From NCBI GenBank assembly GCA_016350165.1, contig CP066225.1:1364001-1428000 (forward strand): 64,000 nucleotides of DNA. Reading direction: 5' to 3'. Below the pieces are notes generated by a model. The model saw nothing but the letters and a program-made list of their open reading frames with translations, was not told the origin of the DNA and did no database searches. The stretch's first letter is position 1. Every line of letters starts with the position of its first letter. A program made the position numbers and the translations under genes. Origin of the DNA: Planctomycetota bacterium (lineage in GTDB: Bacteria; Planctomycetota; Phycisphaerae; Phycisphaerales; Phycisphaeraceae). Positions 36,838 through 45,902 of this stretch are shown in pieces.

Positions 36838-37683
36838 ATGATCGTACGACGTGGTTTTACATTAATAGAGTTGTTAGTAGTGATTTCCATCATTGGATTG
36901 CTCGTCGGTATTCTTTTGCCTGCACTTTCAGCAGCCAGAGACACGGCAATCACACTAAAATGTGCAACTCAGATGAAGCAGCTCGGCCAAGGTTTCATGA
37001 CCTACACCGGCGACTTCAACGATCGCATCCCTTACGCAGGAATACGTGAGGTTGATGGTAATGTTATACGTCACTTGAGTTATGACGATTTAATTGCTGA
37101 CTACATCGGCAACTCACTTGATTACAAGAAGAAGAGCTACAACGGCTTACTTGGCAGGGATACATTCCCACTTCTAGTTTGCCCAGCAGACCCAACCGAG
37201 GAAAGCGAAGCACGAGCAATTCGTAGCTATTCAATGGTTCAAGGTTATCAAAAGACTTCAGAAATGAAGGCTCACCTGCAACCTGAAGGTGTCGGAATCA
37301 TCACAAGTCATGATCCAAATCAAGAAAGTAACTACACACTCCCATTTATCCTCACAGGTACCGATATCCCAAACCAGTCAGGAACGCTGATTCTTTCTGA
37401 GAGAATCTATACGCCCAAGCAAGATAATGCGTTGTTATACAACAGGCAGGGCCAATTTTCAGATACACGTACTGCGGTACTCAGAAGAATCAAAGATCAA
37501 CTAAAAAGTAATTTTGTTTCTGACATACAATTACCGCATGGCACAACGAACCAACCAAGATACAACTATCTATATGTAGACAGTCACGTAGAAACCAAAG
37601 CACCTGAATCTACGATCGGTAAAGACGCTACGATCGACGACAAACATTCAATGGGCCAATGGACACGTGACCCAAGCGATTGA
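36838..37683 (+). CDS. Type II secretion/type IV prepilin-like protein
   Basis: About 281 residues. A short basic leader and prepilin cleavage/methylation motif, MIVRRG then FTLIELLVVISIIG, precede a hydrophobic helix (to about 30), followed by ALSAARDTAITLKCATQMKQLGQGFMTYTGDF. This is the plan of the pseudopilins abundant in planctomycetes and lentisphaeres. RYNYLYVDSHVETKAP near the C-terminus is the usual H-x-DG-like end strand. Start taken at ATG 36838 for the canonical leader; ATG 36682 is possible. It runs directly into the protease gene 68 nt later. Confidence 0.8.
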   Translation: MIVRRGFTLIELLVVISIIGLLVGILLPALSAARDTAITLKCATQMKQLGQGFMTYTGDFNDRIPYAGIREVDGNVIRHLSYDDLIADYIGNSLDYKKKSYNGLLGRDTFPLLVCPADPTEESEARAIRSYSMVQGYQKTSEMKAHLQPEGVGIITSHDPNQESNYTLPFILTGTDIPNQSGTLILSERIYTPKQDNALLYNRQGQFSDTRTAVLRRIKDQLKSNFVSDIQLPHGTTNQPRYNYLYVDSHVETKAPESTIGKDATIDDKHSMGQWTRDPSD

Positions 37684-37751
37684 GCTTGAACGTAACCAAG
37701 AGAGACTCAACAAGAAGACAAACATTAAGTTACTTAATGAGGGACTACGAG

Positions 37752-39101
37752 ATGAATAAATCTTTCAATACATGGACCACGAGTGCTTTGCTCGCAACCG
37801 CGATGGCGCTCCCAATGGTCATCAGCAGCAACGCCTCTGCGAGCACGATTCTTGCAGAAGAATATGACGTCTTCCACAGACAAGCTGGTAGAGAACATAA
37901 ATCAGTTGGCCAGATTACTGCGTATACAACTGTTGACTGGGCTGACCCAGTAATTAACAAACCAATTCTAGGTCCAGTCGGCGGCTACAGTTCAGGTACT
38001 GTCATTGGCGACCAATGGTTCCTAACTGCAGGCCACTGTGTTTCTGTACAAAGCATTGCCGAAAGACAAGGATTCCACACAATAAGTGTGGATGGTGCAA
38101 CTTACGTCGCAGAAGAATGGTACACGCCATCCGAATGGAAATATTCACTCCGTGAAGGTGCTGATATTGCTTTAATCAAAATCAAAGGCACATTCAACGA
38201 TGAAATCCCACGTATGAAAGTCAATGGCCTACAAGGCGGCTTTGTCAACGGTAAATGGGAAGAAAATGGCGCTCTTGCTGGCAGTTCAATCGACCCCACA
38301 AACAAAGCTTTCGAAGCTGTTGGATATGGCCAAACTGGTACAGGCACAAGTGGTCAAATTGCTGGAAGTGGCGGAACCCGCCGCGCATCATGGAATCGTT
38401 TTGACCTCACACAAACCGGTATCAAAGAACTAACCGGCGAATTAGGCGTAACGAATCCTGAAAGATTTCTGATGGGCGATTTTGATTCGGGTATCGCTAT
38501 GGGCTACCTCACCGAAATGTCCGAAAACAATCCTAACTTCAACTGGGATACCGACTACAAGACCGTCTTGGAAAGTTCTATTGCATCTGGTGACTCAGGC
38601 GGCCCAGCTTACATTGGCGGACAGATCGTTGGTGTTACATCTTGGGGCCTAGGCCATAAAGATGGTAATACAAACTCATCCTTCAGTGATGTCTTTGGGT
38701 TCACCGCTACAGCGCCTTGGGCCCAGTGGATGGTCGATATCATGCACGGCGACACAAGCGCTTCGCAAACCGGTTCTCCATTCGTAACCATATTTGCAAA
38801 CGGTCCTGATGGTGACCTAAACGACGCTCTACTCTCAGAAGTTCTTCGTGTACAACAGGCACTCGAAGATGCTGATCTTGAAGACAAGTTTTTCCTCCAC
38901 CCACGCTACAACAGCGAATCAATGTTATTTGCTGGCGAATGGGAAACTGAAAATATGAACAAGAACGCTCTCACTTATGGCGATCTTGAGCGCATCTATG
39001 GTGCAGACCATGGCATCACACTTGGCTACGAAGTCCCAGAGCCAACCTCACTTGCACTGCTCGGTCTTGGCGGCCTCGCAATGCTCCGTCGTCGTAAATA
39101 A
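37752..39101 (+). CDS. Secreted trypsin-like serine protease with PEP-CTERM tail
   Basis: 449 residues. Signal peptide (LLATAMALPMVISSNASA), then an S1/S1-like protease with the complete triad: H95 in FLTAGHC, D138 in GADIALIKIKG, and S282 in IASGDSGGPAYIGG. The C-terminus VPEPTSLALLGLGGLAML plus RRRK is a full PEP-CTERM signal. ATG 37752 is used because GAGGG lies 8 nt upstream; a longer frame to 37680 overlaps the previous gene. It sits between two prepilin-like genes. Joint export or surface assembly is possible but not shown. Confidence 0.9.
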   Translation: MNKSFNTWTTSALLATAMALPMVISSNASASTILAEEYDVFHRQAGREHKSVGQITAYTTVDWADPVINKPILGPVGGYSSGTVIGDQWFLTAGHCVSVQSIAERQGFHTISVDGATYVAEEWYTPSEWKYSLREGADIALIKIKGTFNDEIPRMKVNGLQGGFVNGKWEENGALAGSSIDPTNKAFEAVGYGQTGTGTSGQIAGSGGTRRASWNRFDLTQTGIKELTGELGVTNPERFLMGDFDSGIAMGYLTEMSENNPNFNWDTDYKTVLESSIASGDSGGPAYIGGQIVGVTSWGLGHKDGNTNSSFSDVFGFTATAPWAQWMVDIMHGDTSASQTGSPFVTIFANGPDGDLNDALLSEVLRVQQALEDADLEDKFFLHPRYNSESMLFAGEWETENMNKNALTYGDLERIYGADHGITLGYEVPEPTSLALLGLGGLAMLRRRK

Positions 39102-39127
39102 TCACGACAACACATAAACAAATAAAA

Positions 39128-39156
39128 AGAGCGGCCTTCACGGTCGCTCTTTTTTT
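39128..39156 (+). terminator. Terminator of the protease gene
   Basis: AGAGCGGCC (39128-39136) pairs with GGTCGCTCT (39142-39150) with one G-U pair, then a T-run. It lies just before the convergent prepilin gene's stop. Confidence 0.88.
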
Positions 39157-39177
39157 ATCATTTCATTTCATCACCCA

Positions 39178-39939
39178 TCAATACCCTTCATAAGGCAACC
39201 AATACCGCGATATCGGCTGCTCCCACTTCAATCCTCGTTTCTCATACAGCGCAACATGCCCATCAAAAAACTGCACGTTCAACGTCCCATCCCAATTACC
39301 TGCCTCACCATGACGATGCCTTCCCGTCGCTGAACGATGATCTTTCGACTTCAAATCACGCTCATCCGAATCCACAAACTGATACGTCTTGGCAGGATCA
39401 GTCAAATCAGCCAAACGTAACGGCGTCCGATACCAGCCATATGCCTTCGAATATTCCATCTCTGGGTGCATCTTCAAATACAACTCGCGCTGCCTGATCA
39501 CCGACCCCGAATAAGCTTGCCATGATTTTGATCCATCAAAACTATTCATCGCATACCCAAGCTTATTTTGCATTCTCGCTTCATCTTGACTCAACGGACA
39601 GAACAAGCTCGGCAAGTTTAAATCTAATTTCTTTTGCGATGCAACAGGAGCCACACCCCTTCCCTTCACATCAATATATTCATCCAATAGCTGCTCCCAA
39701 TTCCTCACAATCCCATTCGCATCCATCACGTAATTCAACGGCAACATCTCGTCATGTTCCATCGCATACAACTGCGAACTCACATGCAGCTTCTTCAAAT
39801 TGGCACTACACAATAACTGCCGCATCGCACCCCGTGACATCGAAATTGCAGGAATGATAAGAGCAATCAGAACCACAATCACGACCAATACGATCACAAC
39901 TTCTATGATTGAAAATCCACCACGTCCTTTAGTACTCAT
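39178..39939 (-). CDS. Prepilin-like protein with variant cleavage motif
   Basis: About 253 residues from ATG 39939 (MSTKGRGG); ATG 39954 adds MGLCC. The processing site is GG-FSIIEVVIVLVVIVVLIALIIPA, with S and I where the consensus FTLIE has T and L. Then SRGAMRQLLCSANLKKLHVSSQLYAMEHDEMLP and a C-terminal VQFFDGHVALYEKRG, matching the general pseudopilin plan of the protein at 36838, although the two are only weakly alike. From here to about 51 kb the plus strand is C/A-rich. Confidence 0.78.
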   Translation of the reverse strand: MSTKGRGGFSIIEVVIVLVVIVVLIALIIPAISMSRGAMRQLLCSANLKKLHVSSQLYAMEHDEMLPLNYVMDANGIVRNWEQLLDEYIDVKGRGVAPVASQKKLDLNLPSLFCPLSQDEARMQNKLGYAMNSFDGSKSWQAYSGSVIRQRELYLKMHPEMEYSKAYGWYRTPLRLADLTDPAKTYQFVDSDERDLKSKDHRSATGRHRHGEAGNWDGTLNVQFFDGHVALYEKRGLKWEQPISRYWLPYEGY

Positions 39940-40156
39940 ACAACACAACCCCATTTTTCAACCGCCAACTAACTAGTGACCTCCCCCCTTGCATCATTTA
40001 CACCTTTGCTATGCCTCCCCCCTCCACATCGAATCATTTAGCCCCTATATTTACAGCCCGAAACAGTTATCCTCAAAATGAATCCCCTTACACTACGTCA
40101 TCTCAAAACGATAGTCTGCATCCCATAACCAAATCACATCCCATAAATGCGCATAC

Positions 40157-40185
40157 AAAAACACCGCCCACAATTGCGAGCGGTG
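40157..40185 (-). terminator. Terminator of the first GDPD gene
   Basis: CACCGC (40162-40167) pairs with GCGGTG (40180-40185), followed on the minus strand by TTTTTG. The rest of 39955-40223 is C/A-rich and empty. Confidence 0.7.
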
Positions 40186-40223
40186 CTTGAAAACCGTCAA
40201 ACCAGGTCCCGCCCCGATTTGAG

Positions 40224-41000
40224 TTAGCAGCTATGTACTGCTCGTTTCACAAAGCTAGGCCGATCCGTCGTAATCGAATCAACACCCATCTTCGTATAAC
40301 GCTTTGCAACATGCGGACTATTGATCGTCCACACATGATAAGAATAACCAGCCGCCTTGATTTGATCAATATACGACTGTTCAACTCGATACACCACATT
40401 AATATCCATGCCATCCGCGTCACATGCCTGCAGCTTCTCAATCACCTCATCCGCCGTCGGCGACCACGTACCATTCACTCTGTCATGCACAAAAAAGATC
40501 AGCAAAAATGCACCAATCTCAGGCATCTGTTCCTTCGATGCTTTAATCGCTTCATCACTGAACGAAATAAGACGAATCTGCTTCGGATCGATCTTTGACT
40601 TCTCAATATCAGCCTTCACCAACGGTACAGCCTTCGCTGCATCCATCCCCGACTTAATCTCAATATAAAAAAGCTTCCCCTCAGGTACCGTATCCAACAC
40701 CTCAACCAGTGTCGGAATTTGTTCGCCATCATATTGATCATCTTGGAACGAACCAACTTCTAGTTTCCTTAGTTCATCAAAGTTCGTTTCAGATATCTTC
40801 ACTTCAGAACCAGCTGTACGTTCTGCATCATCATCATGCATGCAGATCAACTTCCCATCTGCCGTGATATGAACATCCGTCTCCGCACCATCCGCACCTT
40901 GCTCCCACGCCAACTTATAAGCTGCGATCGTATTCTCAGGTGCATCATACGACGCGCCACGATGCGCGATAACCAAAGGCTTTTTCTCTTGATGACTCAT
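40224..41000 (-). CDS. Glycerophosphodiester phosphodiesterase, cytoplasmic paralogue
   Basis: 258 residues, GP-PDE TIM barrel that hydrolyses deacylated phospholipids to glycerol-3-phosphate and an alcohol. Catalytic features: VIAHRGASYDAPENTIAAY (HRG), GADGAETDVHITADGKLICMHDD (ExD and HD), FYIEIKSG, and a C-terminal YSYHVWTINSPHVAKRYTKMGVDSITTDRP. No signal peptide or span (starts MSHQEKKPLVIAHRG), unlike the two paralogues upstream. Last of three tandem GDPD genes; each pair is about 40-60% identical by eye. Its own terminator follows. Confidence 0.93.
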   Translation of the reverse strand: MSHQEKKPLVIAHRGASYDAPENTIAAYKLAWEQGADGAETDVHITADGKLICMHDDDAERTAGSEVKISETNFDELRKLEVGSFQDDQYDGEQIPTLVEVLDTVPEGKLFYIEIKSGMDAAKAVPLVKADIEKSKIDPKQIRLISFSDEAIKASKEQMPEIGAFLLIFFVHDRVNGTWSPTADEVIEKLQACDADGMDINVVYRVEQSYIDQIKAAGYSYHVWTINSPHVAKRYTKMGVDSITTDRPSFVKRAVHSC

Positions 41001-41166
41001 TCTTCTATGACTCCAATCAGGGAACGATTGATTCCGTACATTTTAGCAAAACCCTGAAAAACATGATAATTTGCCGCGCAACGAATATGCACTTCCTGCC
41101 TCTCCATCGCGCCATAGCAATTTTACCCAACTCTCTCATCACTTCTCGTACCGCTATCCACAATAG

Positions 41167-41195
41167 AAAACACCCCACTTTTACGCAGGGTGTTT
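41167..41195 (-). terminator. Terminator of the second GDPD gene
   Basis: AAACACCC (41168-41175) pairs with GGGTGTTT (41188-41195) across a 12-base loop, ending in TTTTC on the minus strand, 25 bases after the stop. Confidence 0.7.
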
Positions 41196-41219
41196 CGTTT
41201 CATTCCATTTTCAATCATC

Positions 41220-42134
41220 TCAACGCGCCGGCTCAAGTGGTATCGCATCCATCGTCGTTGGCTTCTGCTTCGGCTCTCCTTCAAGTGCTCGGCGAATAAA
41301 CGCAGGTCGATCAGTCGTAATCGAATCAACACCAATCTCCGCATAATACTTCGCAATGTGCGGACTGTTGATCGTCCAAATGTTGTACGAATAACCAGCA
41401 CTCTTGATTTTATCGATAAACGCCTTATCAACCTTATACTTCGTATTAATATCAACACCGTTCGCATTTACCGCTTTAAGTTGCGAGATAATCTCATCAG
41501 CCGTCGGACTCCACTGCCCTGTCGAGTCATTCTGCTTAAATTCCAACAGCAAATACGCTGGTATATCAGGCATCTGCTGCTTCGAAAACTTCACTGCTGC
41601 AGGATCAAACGAGATCACCACGATCTGATTCGGATTAATACCAGACGCAGCAATATCCTGTTTCACCAACGTCACAGCTTTCTCTGCATCCTTGCCTTTC
41701 TTAATCTCGACAAAAAACAGCTTCCCTTGAGGTACCGTTTGCAAAACCTCTGTCAATGTAGGTACTTTCTCGCCGCGATACTTCTCATCTTTGAACGAAC
41801 CAACTTCTGCTTTTCTCACCTCATCAAAATTCATATCAGACACAGCACCACCATCGCCGCCAGTACGCTCCAACGTATCATCATGGATACACACCAGCTT
41901 CCCATCCTTAGTGACATGCACATCCGTCTCAGCACCATCTGCATCTCTCTCCCACGCCAATTTATACGATGCAACCGTATTTTCAGGTGCATCCATGGAA
42001 GCGCCTCGATGCGCAATAATCAGCGGCATCTTATCAGCCTCTTGACCAGTTACACCTCTTGATATCCCTAAAAAAGCAACACCAATCAACACAACGATAA
42101 TCAACATCACTGTCAAACGAATTGCATTACTCAT
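41220..42134 (-). CDS. Glycerophosphodiester phosphodiesterase, membrane-anchored/exported paralogue
   Basis: 304 residues. An N-terminal hydrophobic segment (LTVMLIIVVLIGVAFLGISRG, about 7-27) acts as anchor or signal peptide, then the GDPD barrel: LIIAHRGASMDAPENTVASY, GAETDVHVTKDGKLVCIHDDTLERTGG, FFVEIKKGKDAEKAV, NIWTINSPHIAKYYAEIGVDSITTDRP. All catalytic residues are kept. The middle member of the tandem array, 47 nt downstream of the third paralogue, so these two are probably co-transcribed. Confidence 0.93.
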   Translation of the reverse strand: MSNAIRLTVMLIIVVLIGVAFLGISRGVTGQEADKMPLIIAHRGASMDAPENTVASYKLAWERDADGAETDVHVTKDGKLVCIHDDTLERTGGDGGAVSDMNFDEVRKAEVGSFKDEKYRGEKVPTLTEVLQTVPQGKLFFVEIKKGKDAEKAVTLVKQDIAASGINPNQIVVISFDPAAVKFSKQQMPDIPAYLLLEFKQNDSTGQWSPTADEIISQLKAVNANGVDINTKYKVDKAFIDKIKSAGYSYNIWTINSPHIAKYYAEIGVDSITTDRPAFIRRALEGEPKQKPTTMDAIPLEPAR

Positions 42135-42181
42135 CAGTCATACTCACTTATGCTTACGATGCCGCAGCAACCAACCTCGCA

Positions 42182-43093
42182 CTAAGGCTCAATCAATTCC
42201 ACTGCTTCATCTGTTTTGTATTTCTCTTCACCATTCAAACGATCACGCAAAAACGCAGCACGATCAGTCGTGATCGAATCTACGCCCATTGCCGCATACT
42301 TCTTTGCAACATGCGGACTGTTAATCGTCCATACATGAAACGAATACCCCGCATCCTTCACCTTCTGCACATACGCCTTATCAATCGCAGGCGACACGCT
42401 GATATCAACACCATCCGCGCCATATGCCCGTAGTACATCAATCACTTCATCCGCAGAAGGCGTCCAATTATCCGTCACCTCATCTTGATTCTGTTCAATC
42501 GCAACAAACACCTTTACCCCCGGCATCACCTGCTTCGCAACCGGCGTCGCCTCTGGATTAAACACAACCAGTTTCACTTGGTCGTCTTGCAAGCCCGACT
42601 GCTTCACCGCCTCCGCAATCACAGGTACAACCTCAGGTGACTTCTCATCACCCTTCACATCAATATAAATTTCCTTCCCCTCAGGCACCGTCTTCAGCAC
42701 CTCGCCCAACGTCGGCACCGCCTGCCCTCGATACACCGTATCCTTGAACGAACCCACATCCATCCCCTTCAACTCCGCCAGCGTTAAATCCTCAACGCGC
42801 ATATCCACCCCAGCCGTGCGCATCATCGTTTGATCATGCACACAAGCCAACTGCCCATCCTTCGTCAGATAAACATCCACCTCAATCCCATCTACATGCT
42901 GAGCCCACGCTAACTTGAACGACGCCAACGTATTCTCAGGTGCCTCATATGACGCACCCCGATGCGCGATAAACTTTGGCTGATCCCCTTCATTCACACC
43001 CTCAACCATGCTGAACGATGCCAAAAGCACCACACCGCAGATCACCAACAGCCCGCTCAACACAACAATCCGCTTAATTGGATGTTCAATCAT
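42182..43093 (-). CDS. Glycerophosphodiester phosphodiesterase, exported paralogue
   Basis: About 303 residues. Anchor or signal segment (IVVLSGLLVICGVVLLASFSM), then FIAHRGASYEAPENTLASF, GIEVDVYLTKDGQLACVHDQTMMRTAG, EIYIDVKGDEKSPEVV and FHVWTINSPHVAKKYAAMGVDSITTDRA. The HD pair is kept. ATG 43093 is chosen over a start at 43129 because AAGG lies 6 nt ahead. First gene of the three-GDPD array; the 280-nt gap to pheS is strongly C-rich and holds no gene. Confidence 0.93.
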   Translation of the reverse strand: MIEHPIKRIVVLSGLLVICGVVLLASFSMVEGVNEGDQPKFIAHRGASYEAPENTLASFKLAWAQHVDGIEVDVYLTKDGQLACVHDQTMMRTAGVDMRVEDLTLAELKGMDVGSFKDTVYRGQAVPTLGEVLKTVPEGKEIYIDVKGDEKSPEVVPVIAEAVKQSGLQDDQVKLVVFNPEATPVAKQVMPGVKVFVAIEQNQDEVTDNWTPSADEVIDVLRAYGADGVDISVSPAIDKAYVQKVKDAGYSFHVWTINSPHVAKKYAAMGVDSITTDRAAFLRDRLNGEEKYKTDEAVELIEP

Positions 43094-43365
43094 TGATTCA
43101 CCTTCATAATCTAGCCACAAACCGCTCACAACCCCGTCTCAACCCACTCCCCATACACACTCACCGCACACGTGCTTTCGCTCCTCACACCCATTACCCG
43201 CCATTCTAGGCCCCATATCCCCCCTCACTCCCATTCTCTTACCGAAACTCAGCCCACCCCTACAGGCAATTGCCCAGATATTCAGCCATCCACATCACGT
43301 CACCTCCCCTCCACCCAAAAACCACTCCACCTCTGCCCTAATTGGGGTTTCAATCCGCTTTCGGG

Positions 43366-43371
43366 TATCAT
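43366..43371 (+). promoter_or_regulatory. Pribnow-like box before pheS
   Basis: TATCAT 9 nt before ATG 43381, with TTGGGG at 43342-43347 (18-nt spacer) as a weak -35. There is no SD, so the leader is very short or absent. Confidence 0.45.
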
Positions 43372-43380
43372 TCTCCCATC

Positions 43381-44391
43381 ATGATTCAGAAAATTGACGA
43401 CATTCTCAGCGAAGCACAGACCGACCTCGACGCTGTCTCCTCACCCGATCAGCTCGAGCAGTTCCGCATCAAATACCTTGGCTCCAAAGGTCTCACCAAG
43501 CAGATGATGACCTGGATCAAGGACATCCCTAAAGAGCAAAAACGCGACTTCGGCCAAAAAGCCAACGCCGCTCGCCAATCCATCGAATCATCATTCAAAG
43601 ACAAAAAATCAAACCTCGGTGCATCCACAGGTCCAGCCAAATCCAAGAAACCACAACTCGACATCACCGAGCCTGGCTTCAAACCACAACTCGGCCGCAA
43701 GCACGTCATCACCCAGACCGTTGACGAACTACTCGACGTTTTCGGCCGCATGGGCTTTGACGTCGAAACAGGACCCGAAACCGAAGACGAATACCACAAC
43801 TTCGTCGCCCTCAACATCCCCGAGCAGCACCCTGCCCGCGACCCACTCGACAACTTCTACCTCACCGACCCCAACGGCGAAAACCCTTTCCTCATGCGAT
43901 CACAGACCTCAACCGTCCAGATCCGCACTATGGAAAAAGTCCAACCCCCAGTCCGTATCGTCTCCACAGGCCGCGTCTATCGCCCTGACGAACACGATGC
44001 CACACACTACTCAATGTTCCACCAGATCGAAGGCCTCTACGTCGACAAAAACGTCACCATGGCCGACCTCAAAACCACACTCATCCAATTCGCTCACGCC
44101 TACTGGGGACCAGACACAGAAATCAAACTCGTCCCGTCATACTTCCCATTCACCGAACCCTCAGCCGAGCTTTACATCAAAATGGACTTCGGCGACGGCC
44201 CAGAATGGATGGAAGTCGGCGGCTGCGGCATGGTCGATCCTGCAGTCTTCAAACACGTCGGCTACGACCCCGAAGAATGGACCGGTTTCGCCTTCGGCCT
44301 CGGCATCGAACGCCTCGCCATGCGTAAGTACGACATCAAAGACATCCGCTGGCTCTTCGAAAACGACACCCGCTTCCTCCGCCAGTTCTAA
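43381..44391 (+). CDS. pheS: Phenylalanine-tRNA ligase alpha subunit
   Basis: 336 residues. N-terminal coiled coil (1-90), then class II motifs: HVITQTVDELLDVFGRMGFDVETGPETEDEYHNFVALNIPEQHPAR (motif 1 region), LMRSQTSTVQIRTM, RIVSTGRVYRPDEHDATHYSMFHQIEGLYVD (motif 2), and FAFGLGIERLAMRKYDIKDIRWLFEND (motif 3). pheT does not follow; the gene ends in a strong terminator, whereas pheST is an operon in many bacteria. ATG 43381 is used; an upstream frame to 43342 is unlike the family. Confidence 0.96.
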   Translation: MIQKIDDILSEAQTDLDAVSSPDQLEQFRIKYLGSKGLTKQMMTWIKDIPKEQKRDFGQKANAARQSIESSFKDKKSNLGASTGPAKSKKPQLDITEPGFKPQLGRKHVITQTVDELLDVFGRMGFDVETGPETEDEYHNFVALNIPEQHPARDPLDNFYLTDPNGENPFLMRSQTSTVQIRTMEKVQPPVRIVSTGRVYRPDEHDATHYSMFHQIEGLYVDKNVTMADLKTTLIQFAHAYWGPDTEIKLVPSYFPFTEPSAELYIKMDFGDGPEWMEVGGCGMVDPAVFKHVGYDPEEWTGFAFGLGIERLAMRKYDIKDIRWLFENDTRFLRQF

Positions 44392-44422
44392 TCCTCGAAT
44401 AGATCAACCAAATCAACACACG

Positions 44423-44451
44423 ACTGCGATCTCCTCTGATCGCAGTTTTTT
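44423..44451 (+). terminator. Terminator of pheS
   Basis: ACTGCGATC (44423-44431) pairs with GATCGCAGT (44438-44446), then six T. Confidence 0.93.
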
Positions 44452-44503
44452 CATTGCAAACCCAACCCACCCAACTTCATCACCCATACGCCCAACTGTT
44501 TTT

Positions 44504-44524
44504 CCAACGATACACTCTAGTGAA
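44504..44524 (-). repeat. Dispersed CAC-N5-YGTATCGT element, copy 4
   Basis: On the minus strand TTCACTAGAGTGTATCGTTG. It lies between the pheS terminator and the purC promoter. Confidence 0.7.
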
Positions 44525-44602
44525 GCAATTCAATTCGCAGCACCACAATCCCTACAAATAGACCACCCCTCCACAACCTCTCACAACTGTCTTCACCTCA
44601 AC

Positions 44603-44631
44603 TAGACCCCAACACCTCAACCCACTACCCT
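44603..44631 (+). promoter_or_regulatory. Candidate promoter of the purC leader
   Basis: TAGACC (44603-44608), 17 nt, TACCCT (44626-44631), 6 nt, then ATG 44638. The same -35, spacer, -10 and distance recur before the CDF gene at 45868-45902. Confidence 0.6.
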
Positions 44632-44637
44632 ATTGCC

Positions 44638-44700
44638 ATGAGCGTGTCGCAACCACGTTTCTTCACTCACTTCCGCACCCCCACCTACCCCGACCTGTGA
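44638..44700 (+). CDS. Putative 20-residue leaderless leader peptide before purC
   Basis: ATG 44638 to TGA 44698-44700 encodes MSVSQPRFFTHFRTPTYPDL. There is no SD; the ATG sits 6 nt after the -10 box, so it would be the 5' end of the purC transcript. The stop is 36 nt before the purC start. The peptide has no recognisable homologue. It may be a regulatory upstream ORF, or an accidental frame after a genuine transcription start. Confidence 0.35.
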   Translation: MSVSQPRFFTHFRTPTYPDL

Positions 44701-44736
44701 TTTCAATTCGCTTATTTACAATCAGGAGCAACAGAC

Positions 44737-45696
44737 ATGTCCACTCCCCCCAGCTCTGCCCCAATCATGCAGACCAACCTCAATCTCCCCGGCAAACGCC
44801 AAGGCAAAGTCCGCGATATCTATCTTTGCAAAACCAAAGCAGGCCAAGACGCAATGATGATCGTCGCGTCCGACCGCATCTCAGCCTTCGACGTCGTCAT
44901 GCCCAACGGCATCCCAGGCAAAGGCAAAGTCCTTACACAAATCTCAGCTTTCTGGTTCGATATGATCGCCGACAAATTCAAAGGCGAACTCGAACACCAC
45001 ATCATCTCATACAAACCCACCGACGTAGAAGGCATCACTTCCGACCAAGCCAAAGATCTCGAAGGTCGCATTATGGTCGGGCGCCGCTGCAACGTCGTCC
45101 CAGTCGAATGCATCGTCCGCGGCTACATCACCGGCTCCGGCTGGAAAGAATACAAACGCGAAGGCACCATCTGTGGCATCAAACTCCCAGAAGGTCTCGA
45201 AGAATGTCAAAAGCTACCTGAACCAATCTTCACACCTTCCACCAAAGCCGAGCAAGGCCTTCACGACGAAAACGTCTCATTCCAAGTCGCATGCGACACC
45301 GTCGGCACAGAGCTCATGGAAAAACTCCGTGACCTCTCACTCGCCATCTACAAAATGGCGCACGACTACGCAGCAGAGCGCGGCATCATCCTCGCTGACA
45401 CCAAGTTCGAATTTGGCATCCCACTCGACGACCCTTCAGGCACACCAATCCTCATCGACGAAGCACTCACACCAGACTCATCACGCTTCTGGCCAGCATC
45501 AGAATACGAAGTCGGCCACGACCAACCTTCATACGACAAACAGTATGTCCGCAACTACCTGCAAACTCTCGTCGACGCAGGAGACTGGGCCAAAGAACCA
45601 CCCGCCCCTGTCCTCCCTGACGAAATCATCAACAACTCACTTGCCAAATATCTCGAAGCCTACGAACGCATCACCGGCAAGAAATTAAACCTCTAA
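44737..45696 (+). CDS. purC: Phosphoribosylaminoimidazole-succinocarboxamide synthase
   Basis: SAICAR synthase of purine synthesis. 319 residues, the longer eukaryote-like/plant-like form rather than the roughly 240-residue form of E. coli. Motifs: GKRQGKVRDIYL, VASDRISAFDVVMPNGIPGKGKVLTQIS, VECIVRGYITGSGWKEYK, LADTKFEFGI, LIDEALTPDSSRFWPAS and YDKQYVRNYLQ. AGGAG at 44724-44728 lies 8 nt before ATG 44737, a clear SD. A TACAAT at 44717-44722 overlaps the leader but would exclude the SD from the transcript, so the promoter is placed further upstream. Confidence 0.96.
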   Translation: MSTPPSSAPIMQTNLNLPGKRQGKVRDIYLCKTKAGQDAMMIVASDRISAFDVVMPNGIPGKGKVLTQISAFWFDMIADKFKGELEHHIISYKPTDVEGITSDQAKDLEGRIMVGRRCNVVPVECIVRGYITGSGWKEYKREGTICGIKLPEGLEECQKLPEPIFTPSTKAEQGLHDENVSFQVACDTVGTELMEKLRDLSLAIYKMAHDYAAERGIILADTKFEFGIPLDDPSGTPILIDEALTPDSSRFWPASEYEVGHDQPSYDKQYVRNYLQTLVDAGDWAKEPPAPVLPDEIINNSLAKYLEAYERITGKKLNL

Positions 45697-45766
45697 TCCT
45701 ATCCACCCGATAGTATTACTTAGACAACATACGCTCACTGCATATACACAGTGAGATAGAACTCAA

Positions 45767-45801
45767 AAGAACCCACACGCGCCACGAGTGGGTTCTTTTT
45801 T
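45767..45801 (+). terminator. Terminator of purC
   Basis: AAGAACCCAC (45767-45776) pairs with GTGGGTTCTT (45788-45797), then a T-run. Confidence 0.93.
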
Positions 45802-45867
45802 CATACTCACATCGCGACCCAATCAATAACCATTCATCGACATACAGACTTTAACCCCTCTCACCCC

Positions 45868-45896
45868 TAGACCCTCCCACATATCCCCGCTACCCT
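45868..45896 (+). promoter_or_regulatory. Candidate promoter for the leaderless CDF mRNA
   Basis: TAGACC (45868-45873), 17 nt, TACCCT (45891-45896), 6 nt, then ATG 45903. No SD. Confidence 0.6.
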
Positions 45897-45902
45897 ATAT
45901 TC

